Below are positions 15,791-24,968 of a DNA stretch of 64,000 nucleotides, piece by piece. The notes under the pieces are model-generated. The model saw only the letters and a program-made list of their open reading frames with translations, ran no database searches and was not told the DNA's origin. The translations under genes and the position numbers were made by a program. Source of the DNA: Colwellia sp. 75C3 (lineage in GTDB: Bacteria > Pseudomonadota > Gammaproteobacteria > Enterobacterales > Alteromonadaceae); assembly GCF_002836255.1 (NCBI RefSeq), contig NZ_PJAU01000058.1:1-64000 (forward strand). Direction: 5' to 3'. Within the stretch, counting starts at the first letter, position 1. Each line of letters opens with the position of its first letter.

Positions 15791-17635
15791 TTATGATTGC
15801 TGTAATTGCCACATTTTACTGTATTGCCCTTGAAGCGCGAGTAATTGTTGATGATTACCCTGCTCAACTATCTCACCATGACTCATTACAATAATATTAT
15901 CACTATCTATGATGGTCGATAATCGATGCGCTATCACAAGACTGGTCCTACTTTTAGCCACTTCATTTATTGCTGTTAAAATAGCTTGCTCTGATTGGCT
16001 ATCTAAAGATGATGTCGCCTCATCAAACACTAATATTTGTGGGTTTTTCAAAATAGTTCGAGCAATCGCAACCCGCTGTTTTTCACCACCTGAAAGTTTT
16101 AAGCCACGCTCACCAACCACTGTATCTAATCCATCAGGCAAACTAGCGATAAATTCAGATAAGTGCGCGAGGTCAATGGCTTTTAAAACTTCGTCTTTAC
16201 TGGCTGTTGGACAACCGTATTGCACATTATTAAATAACGAGTCATTAAATAACACAGTATCTTGCGGCACGATTCCTATGTGAGTCCGTAAAGATTGCTG
16301 ACTAACTTGGCTAATATCTTGTTGGTTAATTTTAATAGCGCCTGAATCAACATCATAAAAGCGAAATAGTAATTTAACTAGCGTTGATTTACCCGAGCCA
16401 CTTTGTCCAACTACCGCAACCTTTTCACCGGCATTTACCTTAAAAGAAATACCTTTAATGATTGGGCGTTTTGCATTGTAGGCAAAAGCAATATTATCAA
16501 AAACAATGCTAGCCTGCTCTCTCATATGAGAAGTCAAATGAGAAGTATCCTGAGAAGTAGAACTGTCGCCCTGCTCTGTCAGGTTTAACGCTACTGCGTC
16601 AGCAACATCTTGTACCTTAGGTTTTTTGGCTAATAGCCCAAATAAGTTTTCAATATTGGCCAACGAGCCTTTTATTTCTCGATAAACAAAACCTAAGAAG
16701 TTAAGCGGCATAAACAACTGCATCATAAAGGCATTTATCAGCACAAAATCACCAAGGGTCATAGCGCCGGCAGCGACTTCATTAGCGGCAAGTGCCAACA
16801 TAGCGGTCATCGCTATCGCGATAATAAGTGCCTGACCACCGTTTAAGGCGAATAACGATAAACGGTTTTTTATTTTAGCTTTTTCCCACGTGGACAATTG
16901 ATGGTCATACGCTTGTGCTTCAAATTCTTCATTGGTGAAGTATTTGACGGTTTCGTAGTTTAAGAGACTATCAATGGCGCGGGTATTACTTGAGGAGTCA
17001 GCTTTATTAGCGGCACGAACGTAACGTGTGCGCAGCTCAGTAGCAAAAATAGAATAAGCAATATAGGTAATAATTGAGGAAAGCGTTATTACCGCGAACC
17101 AGATGCCGTATTTAACGAATAAAATAGTCACCACCATCACTATTTCAAGCAAGGTAGGTACAATATTAAAGACCATAAAGCGCATTAAAAAATTAATGCC
17201 CGAAGTGCCTCGGTCAATATCGCGAGACAAGCCACCGGTTTGTCTATTCAGGTGAAAGTCTAAATCAAGTGAATGTAAGTGACGGAAAACTTTTAAACCA
17301 ATGCGTCTTATCGCGCGTTCTGTAACGCGGCCAAATAACGTATCTCTAATTTCGGCAAAAACGACTATCGACAATCGTACTAAACCATAAGCAGCCACTA
17401 AACCTAACGGTACAATAATCAGCGCAGATTGTTCATTTGAGCTATTAGCGTCTAAGGTATCAACAATGTCTTTGAGGATGAAAGGTAAATAAACACTGGC
17501 TATTTTAGTTAATATTAAACAAAACATCGCCACTGCTATGCGATTTTTATACTCGAATAAGTAAGGTAATATAAGTTTGAATGCTTGCCAGTTGATGGAA
17601 CTGACTTCTTGGTCTGAGTAACTAGAGGGGCGCAT
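15791..17635 (-). CDS. Atm1-type ABC exporter (permease-ATPase half transporter)
   Basis: The 614-residue protein has six membrane helices in the first 330 residues and then an ATPase domain. Walker A GQSGSGKST is near residues 410-417, signature LSGGEKQR follows, then Walker B and LVIAHRLSTI. The membrane part has the Atm1 features LDFHLNRQTGGLSRDIDRGTSG and AIDSLLNYETVKYFTNEEFE, very like the bacterial glutathione/heavy-metal exporter from Novosphingobium. Family knowledge gives export of glutathione-bound metals or persulfides. It works as a homodimer in the inner membrane. Confidence 0.93.
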   Translation of the reverse strand: MRPSSYSDQEVSSINWQAFKLILPYLFEYKNRIAVAMFCLILTKIASVYLPFILKDIVDTLDANSSNEQSALIIVPLGLVAAYGLVRLSIVVFAEIRDTLFGRVTERAIRRIGLKVFRHLHSLDLDFHLNRQTGGLSRDIDRGTSGINFLMRFMVFNIVPTLLEIVMVVTILFVKYGIWFAVITLSSIITYIAYSIFATELRTRYVRAANKADSSSNTRAIDSLLNYETVKYFTNEEFEAQAYDHQLSTWEKAKIKNRLSLFALNGGQALIIAIAMTAMLALAANEVAAGAMTLGDFVLINAFMMQLFMPLNFLGFVYREIKGSLANIENLFGLLAKKPKVQDVADAVALNLTEQGDSSTSQDTSHLTSHMREQASIVFDNIAFAYNAKRPIIKGISFKVNAGEKVAVVGQSGSGKSTLVKLLFRFYDVDSGAIKINQQDISQVSQQSLRTHIGIVPQDTVLFNDSLFNNVQYGCPTASKDEVLKAIDLAHLSEFIASLPDGLDTVVGERGLKLSGGEKQRVAIARTILKNPQILVFDEATSSLDSQSEQAILTAINEVAKSRTSLVIAHRLSTIIDSDNIIVMSHGEIVEQGNHQQLLALQGQYSKMWQLQQS

Positions 17636-17898
17636 GGAGTCTCTTTAAGGTGAGTGTTTAACGGTAAAAATTTAATAATAAATTAGAAAGTTAATTTCGC
17701 CTAATAATTACAGTAAATATATTGATTTATAATAATTTTTCATTAAATTAAATGTGACATGTATTAAATACTCATTACACTTTCTGTTCACCCAAAAAAA
17801 TAGCTAGAACAACGCTTTTGTTATTCTACCTATTTTTTATAGTCATATCGTTGTGGTTATTAACCAATCACAACTGACCAGCACTCACTAATAAAAGC

Positions 17899-19614
17899 TT
17901 AGTCAATATCTAGTACCTTCTTAAGTACTTGTCCTTGGGCACCTGATGGCGCTTTAATACCGAGTACTGCCGATAATGTTACCGCGATATCAGTGGTACT
18001 TACTCTGTCGTAAATAATTTCGTCATCAATATTAAAACCAGCAAATATGAGTGGTACGAAAGTATCATATCCCCAAGGAGAGCCATGAGTAGCGGCTACG
18101 GTAAGTCCTTCCATGTCTGCAACAAAGCGATGTGCCTCAAGCACAACATAAATATCACCCGAGCGAGTTTTACTGTGATTATTAACCACTAAGGTATGTA
18201 AATAATCTTGCGGGGTATTACCGGCTTCAATATCACTACTTGTGACCGCAAGGGCTACACCATCAAATTTTGAAACCTCAGCAGCCACTGCTTTTTGTAC
18301 TTGCTTTAACGATAACTTACGCTTAGCAATTAAGTCTCTATCAAGATAAATGTAAGGGTGAAAGTAGCTTTTTATGAGTGCAGTATCAAAACCAAACTGT
18401 TTCTTAAGGGCTTTCATACTCGGTTTTTTATCCCATTCTTTAGGAGCAACCGCAGTGGTTTTCATACCTAAGGATGACAAATATGCTGGCACTTCCGCAG
18501 CACCGTGATCGGCAGATAACACGATAAGGGTATTATCTAAACCGACTTTTTTATCAATAAATTTAAGTAACTTTGCTAACGTACGGTCTAACCTGAGTAA
18601 ATTATCTTCAGCTTCTAAACTCGATGGTCCAAAAATATGACCAACATAATCCGTTGAAGAAAAGCTTACCGATAAATAGTCAGTAATATCATCTTGTCCA
18701 AGTTGTTCGTTAGTTACCACGGCTTTAGTAAAGTCTAACGTTAACTCATCACCTGCAGGGCTTAGCGTTAAAAATGTATTAAAATAAGCATTGTTCATAT
18801 CACCATATTGATGAGGAAACGTGCGTCCAAAACCAGGGAGTTTAGTTTCCCATTCTTGGTCATCTTGTTTGGCAAACACATAACCTTTCTGTGCTTGGTT
18901 TAACTGCCATGATTTTTGATGATACTTTTTAGTTGGTTTTGCCTCATTCCAATTAGCTACCCACTCAGGGTATTTATCGTAATAATACTCACTGGTGACA
19001 AACTCCCCTGATTTTTTAGAAAACCAGAAAGCCTTGCCCATATGCCCTGCCATGGAAATAGCACCTCTGTCTTTGACCGACACTCCAAAGACTTTCGCTT
19101 TGCCATTTGAGGCAATCATTAATTCGTCGCTAAACGTAGATACTTGTATGTTCTTTGGCGATCGACCTGAAGATTTAGCGGTTCGTTGAGTCGGGTCAAG
19201 TTCTGTTTTTTGATTAACCCCCGCATTTGCTGATAATAAGGGATACTTTGAATCTTCAACGTTATAAACAAGACGCTCTAATTTATCGTCATACCAAACA
19301 TTGCCTATCATGCCATGTACAGCCGGTAGTGCGCCCGTAGCTAACGTTGCATGCCCGACAATGGTTTCTGTATTAGCATGAATATGATGAGCATCTTTAT
19401 ATACCACGCCCTCATTTAAAAGGTATCTGAAACCGCCTTTGCCCATTTTAGCTAAATAAGCGGTAGGCATATCGCCGCGAAGTTGATCTACGGTTATTTG
19501 TAGCACTAACTTAGGCTTTACTGAGGCAGCCTGAAGGGGTAAGGATGATAACAAACCTGCAATAACAAAACTTGATTGCCATAACGTTCCTTTTTTTTGC
19601 ATGAGCATCTTCAA
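17899..19614 (-). CDS. PafA-like alkaline phosphatase / phosphodiesterase-family exported enzyme
   Basis: The 571-residue protein has a signal peptide (about residues 1-29, ending LQAAS). The mature part starts KPKLVLQITVDQLRGD, placing the first metal-binding Asp, and has HANTETIVGHATLATG, whose threonine is the likely nucleophile, as in PafA. Later come LIVLSADHGAAEVPAYL with the metal-binding D-H, and THGSPWGYDTFVPLIFAG with the last His. These belong to the alkaline phosphatase superfamily. It should release phosphate from monoesters in the periplasm. It lies divergent to a sulfatase of the same superfamily. Confidence 0.9.
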   Translation of the reverse strand: MKMLMQKKGTLWQSSFVIAGLLSSLPLQAASVKPKLVLQITVDQLRGDMPTAYLAKMGKGGFRYLLNEGVVYKDAHHIHANTETIVGHATLATGALPAVHGMIGNVWYDDKLERLVYNVEDSKYPLLSANAGVNQKTELDPTQRTAKSSGRSPKNIQVSTFSDELMIASNGKAKVFGVSVKDRGAISMAGHMGKAFWFSKKSGEFVTSEYYYDKYPEWVANWNEAKPTKKYHQKSWQLNQAQKGYVFAKQDDQEWETKLPGFGRTFPHQYGDMNNAYFNTFLTLSPAGDELTLDFTKAVVTNEQLGQDDITDYLSVSFSSTDYVGHIFGPSSLEAEDNLLRLDRTLAKLLKFIDKKVGLDNTLIVLSADHGAAEVPAYLSSLGMKTTAVAPKEWDKKPSMKALKKQFGFDTALIKSYFHPYIYLDRDLIAKRKLSLKQVQKAVAAEVSKFDGVALAVTSSDIEAGNTPQDYLHTLVVNNHSKTRSGDIYVVLEAHRFVADMEGLTVAATHGSPWGYDTFVPLIFAGFNIDDEIIYDRVSTTDIAVTLSAVLGIKAPSGAQGQVLKKVLDID

Positions 19615-19969
19615 TTTTCCTTATAAAAATTAATTAAATAAAACTACACGATAATAAAAAAGTTTATCTGCACTATTGATGGATATCCTTTCCAAGCAGG
19701 TAGTCGTTTAAGTAAAAATGATATTTGTTAATCAATATGCTTTTCCAAGTGCTAAAAGTCCAGTATTCATGGGTTATTGCTTAAAATTTAAAAAATCACA
19801 ATAGAAACAATGGCTAACACAACACCAAACACAAGAATAAACACTGATGAGTATATTCCATTAACAATAGATTTATCAAAATAACCGTGTAATATTGATA
19901 ATGATACTAATTAGCATATCGCTCATTTAACGTGAGCAATATACTCATCCATTGTGATAAGGAAAAACC
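19615..19969. other. divergent promoter region between phosphatase and sulfatase
   Basis: This 355-bp AT-rich region must hold the promoters for both genes. I see no perfect Pho-box-like direct repeat and no strong dyad that I would call an operator. A good ribosome site (aagga, 19960-19964) precedes the sulfatase ATG. Confidence 0.5.
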
Positions 19970-21478
19970 ATGGTAAGTCAAAATAAGTTGAAAAAACTGA
20001 TTTTAGGTTTGGGACTAATTGCTGCATCAAGTGCTGCGTTAGCAACTACCGACACTTCAAAACCAAATATTCTTGCTATCTGGGGCGATGATATTGGCAC
20101 CTTTAATATCAGCGCCTATAACCGCGGCGTGATGGGGTATAAAACGCCTAACATTGACCGCATTGCCAATGAAGGTATTTTATTTACTGATTCGTATGGC
20201 GATCAAAGTTGTACTGCAGGTCGTGCCGGTTTTATTACTGGCCAACACCCTATGCGTACTGGTTTAACTAAAGTTGGCTTACCGGGTGCAAAAGAAGGTC
20301 TACATAAAAAAGACCCTACTATTGCCGAATTACTTAAACCACACGGTTATATGACTGGCCAATTTGGTAAGAACCATTTAGGTGATGGAGATGAACATTT
20401 ACCCACTAACCATGGTTTTGATGAGTTTTTTGGTAATTTATATCATTTAAATGCTGAAGAAGAACCTGAGCATGCCGACTATCCTAAAAATGCAGCCTTT
20501 AAAAAACAGTTTGGTCCACGTGGCGTTATTCATTCTTTTGCCGATGGAAAAACAGAAGATACTGGTCCATTAACTAAAAAGCGTATGGAAACTATTGATG
20601 AAGAAGTTTTAGCAAAAACATTAAAATTCATCGATAAAGCTCATGCTGCTAAAAAACCATTTTTTGTCTGGTTTAATACCACCCGCATGCACATATTTAC
20701 CCGTTTAAAACCCGAATCTGTTGGTGTTAGTGGCCAAGGTTTGTATGCTGACGGCATGGTTGAACATGACGGTCATGTTGGTCAACTATTAGATAAAATT
20801 GATAAACTTGGCATTACTGATAATACCATCGTCATGTATACCACAGATAATGGTGCTGAATTAATGTTATGGCCTGATGGTGGTTATACACAATTTCGTG
20901 GTGAGAAAAACACTAACTGGGAAGGCGGTTACCGTGTTCCTATGATGGTAAAATGGCCAGGTAAAATCAAACCACATCAAGTGTCTAATGAAATCATTAG
21001 TCTTCAAGATTGGATGCCGACCATTATGGCCGCTGTTGGCGATTCTAAAATAAAAACCAAGCTAAAAAAAGGTACGAATATTGGCGGTACTAAATATAAA
21101 GTGCATCTTGATGGTTATAACTTTTTACCACACTTTTTAGACACCAAAACAAAAGGTCCACGTAAAGAGTTTATTTATAGCTCTGATACTGGGGACGTAG
21201 TGGGTTTACGTTACAATGATTACAAATTTGTATTTCGTGAACAGCATGCCCATGGATTGGATGTTTGGTTAAACCCGTGGACTGAACTGAGGGCGCCTAG
21301 AATATTTAACTTAAGAATGGATCCTCTAGAACGTATGGGTCATGACGGCGGTGGATATCAGCAATGGTTTGCCGAACACATGTTCTTAATTGCCCCTGCG
21401 GTAACTGAAGTAGTCAAATTTAAAGCTACCTTTAAAGACTTTCCACAGCGCCAAAAGCCGGGAAGCTTTGTTCCATAA
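19970..21478 (+). CDS. exported type I sulfatase (arylsulfatase family)
   Basis: The 502-residue protein has a signal peptide (about 1-26, ending AALATT). PNILAIWGDDIG supplies the metal-binding Asp pair. The active-site motif is C81-T-A-G-R in DQSCTAGRAGFITGQ, the cysteine-type motif (C-x-A/P-x-R) that must be turned into formylglycine. Later FGKNHLGD, TTDNGAELMLWPDGG and FRGEKNTNWEGGYRVPMMVKWPG complete the calcium site and substrate pocket. It hydrolyses sulfate esters; the substrate is unknown. It is first in the train with the FGE-like gene, cytochrome and Bat module. Confidence 0.93.
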   Translation: MVSQNKLKKLILGLGLIAASSAALATTDTSKPNILAIWGDDIGTFNISAYNRGVMGYKTPNIDRIANEGILFTDSYGDQSCTAGRAGFITGQHPMRTGLTKVGLPGAKEGLHKKDPTIAELLKPHGYMTGQFGKNHLGDGDEHLPTNHGFDEFFGNLYHLNAEEEPEHADYPKNAAFKKQFGPRGVIHSFADGKTEDTGPLTKKRMETIDEEVLAKTLKFIDKAHAAKKPFFVWFNTTRMHIFTRLKPESVGVSGQGLYADGMVEHDGHVGQLLDKIDKLGITDNTIVMYTTDNGAELMLWPDGGYTQFRGEKNTNWEGGYRVPMMVKWPGKIKPHQVSNEIISLQDWMPTIMAAVGDSKIKTKLKKGTNIGGTKYKVHLDGYNFLPHFLDTKTKGPRKEFIYSSDTGDVVGLRYNDYKFVFREQHAHGLDVWLNPWTELRAPRIFNLRMDPLERMGHDGGGYQQWFAEHMFLIAPAVTEVVKFKATFKDFPQRQKPGSFVP

Positions 21479-21511
21479 GCTAACAATGACTGTTTTTTAA
21501 AGTCTTTGGTA

Positions 21512-21541
21512 AGTGAATAGAGCCGCTTGGCTCTATTCACT
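21512..21541. other. perfect 13-bp hairpin between sulfatase and FGE-like gene, no U tract
   Basis: Arms agtgaatagagcc (21512-21524) and ggctctattcact (21529-21541) are fully complementary with a gctt loop. No run of T follows on either strand, so it is not a standard intrinsic terminator. It could be an mRNA-stabilising or partial terminator element between the two genes. Confidence 0.7.
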
Positions 21542-21649
21542 ATTAAGATAAATCCTAAGCATTAACTTTTTTACCTTATCGTTATTTAATAAGTGCCATA
21601 AGGTAAGAAAATTAATCATCTACTTCATTAATAAGAACCAATAATAGTT

Positions 21650-22546
21650 ATGGCTAAAACATCCTCTTTTTCAGTAACATCCCTTCGTACCCTATTCTCA
21701 GTCTCGCTTGCTTGTAGTTTGTTATCTGTACATATGATATCCAAGGCAGAAACAATACCCTCTTTAACAGAGTCATCAGCGCCTGAATCTAAAAATGTTA
21801 ACCAAAAGAAAAGAGACTTATCGTTAACAAAAGCATTACCTAAGCCCATGTTAGATGAGCTACTAAGTAACATGGTATTGGTAGAAGCAGGTAGTTTTTC
21901 TTTAGGCTCTGATTCTCCATTGGCCAGAAAACGAGAACAACCCGTTCGACCTGTTACTCTCGATAGCTTTTACATTAGCAAATATGAATTAACCCAAGAT
22001 ATCTTTGAACAAGTCATGGGCTGGAATTATAGCTACTTTCAATGCGGTAATTGCCCGGTTAATAACGTTAGTTGGTTTAATATGCAATTATTCATCGAGC
22101 GCTTAAATGGTATTACGGGTAAAAAATTCAGCCTACCTACCGAAGCACAATGGGCTTATGCCGCCAAAGGTGGAAATAAATCTAAAGGCTTTAAGTACAG
22201 TGGGTCGAACACTCTCAATGATGTCGCTTGGTTTGCCGATAATGCCAATAAGAAAAGTCACCCTGTAGGGCTTAAACAGCCCAACGAACTTGGTCTTTAT
22301 GATATGACAGGTAACCTCTGGGAATTTTGCTTAGATGATATGAGCCGAAAAGCCTATAGCCGTATTGAGAGTCATAATCCTTTTATTGGCGATAAAAAAA
22401 ATCTTAAACGAAAAGCCATGAAAGTGATTCGTGGCGGTGGTTATGAATTCAATGCCACTGAGAACTTGGTCTTTATGCGAGACGGGGCTACCAATAATGT
22501 TCGCATGCCTGATATTGGTTATCGATTAGTGATGAGTACAGATTAG
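21650..22546 (+). CDS. exported FGE/SUMF1-fold protein lacking the catalytic cysteines
   Basis: The 298-residue protein has an N-terminal signal peptide (about 1-33, ending SKA). The formylglycine-generating enzyme domain runs from about residue 75: LVEAGSFSLGSDSP, VTLDSFYISKYELTQDIFEQVM, CPVNNVSWFNMQLFIERLN, FSLPTEAQWAYAAKGG, LYDMTGNLWEFCLDD and VIRGGGYEF. In true FGE two cysteines five residues apart follow the R-G-G-S-Y motif. Here those positions are F267 and N272. It has a CGNC pair near residue 125. It is therefore probably not a classical FGE; it may be a binding or accessory protein. It abuts the cytochrome gene with no gap. Confidence 0.85.
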   Translation: MAKTSSFSVTSLRTLFSVSLACSLLSVHMISKAETIPSLTESSAPESKNVNQKKRDLSLTKALPKPMLDELLSNMVLVEAGSFSLGSDSPLARKREQPVRPVTLDSFYISKYELTQDIFEQVMGWNYSYFQCGNCPVNNVSWFNMQLFIERLNGITGKKFSLPTEAQWAYAAKGGNKSKGFKYSGSNTLNDVAWFADNANKKSHPVGLKQPNELGLYDMTGNLWEFCLDDMSRKAYSRIESHNPFIGDKKNLKRKAMKVIRGGGYEFNATENLVFMRDGATNNVRMPDIGYRLVMSTD

Positions 22547-24901
22547 ATGACACACATTATTTTACTATATTGGTATAAAAACATGATGAATTTATCAAAA
22601 AATTTAAGCTTCGCGCTACTATTTTTTATACTCAGCCCTATTCTTTCATCACAAAGTATTGCTGCTGATTTTGTCGGCTTTAAAGCGTGTATTGGCTGCC
22701 ATGAAAAAGCTTATCAAGATTGGCAAGGGTCCCACCATGAAATGTCGATGAAACACGCCGATAGCAAAAGTGTTTTAGGGGATTTTAATAACGCCACGTT
22801 AGCTTATGAAGATAACGGCCCGGAACAGTTAAGTACTTTCTTTAAAAAGGCTCAACAATTTTGGGTAAATATCAAAGGTGATGATGGCAAGCTGCACGAC
22901 TATCAAATTAAATATACCTTTGGCTATGAGCCACTGCAGCAATACATGGTTGAATTTGATGACGGTCGCGTTCAACTAATACCGTTTGCTTGGGACTCGC
23001 GCACCAAAGAAGATGGCGGACAACGCTGGTTTAACCTCTACCCTGAGATGACTAAAAATAGTCAAGAGTTCTTTTGGACCAATACTGGCCAGAACTGGAA
23101 TTACATGTGCGCTGATTGTCATTCAACTAATGTAGATAAAAACTTTGATGTAAAAACAAATACCTACAATACTACTTTTAGTGAAATTAATGTTGCTTGT
23201 GAAAGTTGTCACGGTGCTGCCAGTGACCATTTAACTTGGGCAGATCAAGCGCTACCACTAAAAAAATCAAAATCGGAAACAACAAATAAAACGGTTACCT
23301 CGAGTGGTAAAGGTTTTAGTCGAGATTTATCAAAATCGGTACAGAATTGGCAATCAAAAGATAATTTAAAAACCTTAACGCCTGAAAGTATTGATCATAG
23401 CCAACAAGTATTAGTGTGTGCCCAATGTCATAGCCGACGTACTCAAATAAGTAATAACGACCATGTAGAAGCTAATGCTTTTGGTGAGCGATACTTACTT
23501 GATTTAATTTCTAGCACCAATTATCACCCCGATGGACAAGTCTATAACGAAAACTTCGTTTATGGCTCATTTCTGCAATCAAAAATGTACAAAAATGGCG
23601 TAGTTTGTAGTGATTGTCACAACCCGCATACCGCTGAATTAAAGCTTCCGATAGAAGTGCTTTGTTTACAGTGCCATCAAAGCGATAATTACGCATCAAC
23701 CAAACATCACAAACACCCTGAAGATTCAACTGGCGCACAATGTGTTAATTGTCATATGCCAGAAACAACCTATATGGAAATTGACGCCCGGCGCGATCAT
23801 GGCTTTCATATTCCTACACCTAACCTAGCAAAACAATTAGGTACGCCTGATACCTGTTTAAATTGCCATAAAGATAAAGACAGTCAATGGAGCAGTAGTA
23901 AGGTTGCTGCTTGGTATCCTGACTCGACTATTAAAGATGAAAAAGATTTTGTCGCGGTATTTTCAGCGATTAACTTGGCATTAAATGAGCAACAATTAGA
24001 AGGTGTTGCCTCTGAGTTATCTCGTATTTCTCAAACCATCAGTTATGCTGGCATTATCCGCGCTTCTGCATTAACCAAAATGGCAAGTGTATCCAACACC
24101 AATACACTTATTGCTATTGCCCGAGCGGTAAAAAATCCCGATGAGAACATACGATTAGGTGCCATTGAAGGCGCACAGAGCATGGCCGGCGCTGAAAAGT
24201 GGCGAGTATTATCACCGTTATTAAATGATAAAATACTAATCGTAAGAACCAGTGCTGCTTTTGCCTTAACGAGCTTGTGGTCAAATTTATCAACGCCGCA
24301 ACACCAACAATTAACCCCGGCACTCAACGAATATATAACAAGTCAGCAATTTAATAGTGATCGTGGTTTTTCGCACTCCAATTTAGGCATTATTTCTGCC
24401 TATCAAGGACAATATGATCAAGCAATTAAAGCCTTCGAGAAAGGGATAGCTATAGAAAAAAACTTTGCACAAATTTACCTTAATTTAAGCCAAGTGTATT
24501 ATCAAACCGGCAACAACCAACAAAGTATTCAAGTTTTGCAACAAGGAGCAACTGCGAATCCTGACGATGCAAGCCTGCCCTACAATTTGGGACTCGCTTA
24601 TATTAGGATTAAAGATAAAGTTAAAGCAGCACAAGCGTTAGCTACCGCTACCCAACTTGATCCACAAAACAGCCATTACTTTTATGTTTACGGTTTAAGT
24701 TTAGAGCAACAGAAACCTAGTGCAGCGTATAAAGCCTTGTATCAAGCATTTCAGATCAGTAATAACCCACAACACTTATACGCATTATGTGACATGCAAG
24801 TACGCCATAAAAGTGCTGTCGCTAAGCAATGTTTAGCGCAACTTGCACCGTTAGTGCCGGTCAATGTAATTCAAGCGCTTAGACAACAGTTAAATCAGTA
24901 A
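22547..24901 (+). CDS. eight-haem c-type cytochrome with C-terminal TPR domain
   Basis: The 784-residue exported protein has eight CxxCH haem motifs (CIGCH at C48, then CADCH, CESCH, CAQCH, CSDCH, CLQCH, CVNCH, CLNCH) in the first half. The second half holds HEAT-like helices and then tetratricopeptide repeats (AIKAFEKGIAIEKNFAQIYLNLSQVYYQTG and following). A signal peptide fits an internal start at codon 13 or 14 (22583 or 22586), MNLSKNLSFALLFFIL ending SIAAD. The upstream ATG at 22547 follows the previous stop directly. It probably transfers electrons in the periplasm with protein-protein contacts through the TPRs. The redox partner is unknown. Confidence 0.9.
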   Translation: MTHIILLYWYKNMMNLSKNLSFALLFFILSPILSSQSIAADFVGFKACIGCHEKAYQDWQGSHHEMSMKHADSKSVLGDFNNATLAYEDNGPEQLSTFFKKAQQFWVNIKGDDGKLHDYQIKYTFGYEPLQQYMVEFDDGRVQLIPFAWDSRTKEDGGQRWFNLYPEMTKNSQEFFWTNTGQNWNYMCADCHSTNVDKNFDVKTNTYNTTFSEINVACESCHGAASDHLTWADQALPLKKSKSETTNKTVTSSGKGFSRDLSKSVQNWQSKDNLKTLTPESIDHSQQVLVCAQCHSRRTQISNNDHVEANAFGERYLLDLISSTNYHPDGQVYNENFVYGSFLQSKMYKNGVVCSDCHNPHTAELKLPIEVLCLQCHQSDNYASTKHHKHPEDSTGAQCVNCHMPETTYMEIDARRDHGFHIPTPNLAKQLGTPDTCLNCHKDKDSQWSSSKVAAWYPDSTIKDEKDFVAVFSAINLALNEQQLEGVASELSRISQTISYAGIIRASALTKMASVSNTNTLIAIARAVKNPDENIRLGAIEGAQSMAGAEKWRVLSPLLNDKILIVRTSAAFALTSLWSNLSTPQHQQLTPALNEYITSQQFNSDRGFSHSNLGIISAYQGQYDQAIKAFEKGIAIEKNFAQIYLNLSQVYYQTGNNQQSIQVLQQGATANPDDASLPYNLGLAYIRIKDKVKAAQALATATQLDPQNSHYFYVYGLSLEQQKPSAAYKALYQAFQISNNPQHLYALCDMQVRHKSAVAKQCLAQLAPLVPVNVIQALRQQLNQ

Positions 24902-24968
24902 CGTCTTCGTAAGATAAAAGCGTTAACTACCATAGATAATTGAAAATCAATAGAGAAAGGATTTTTAG

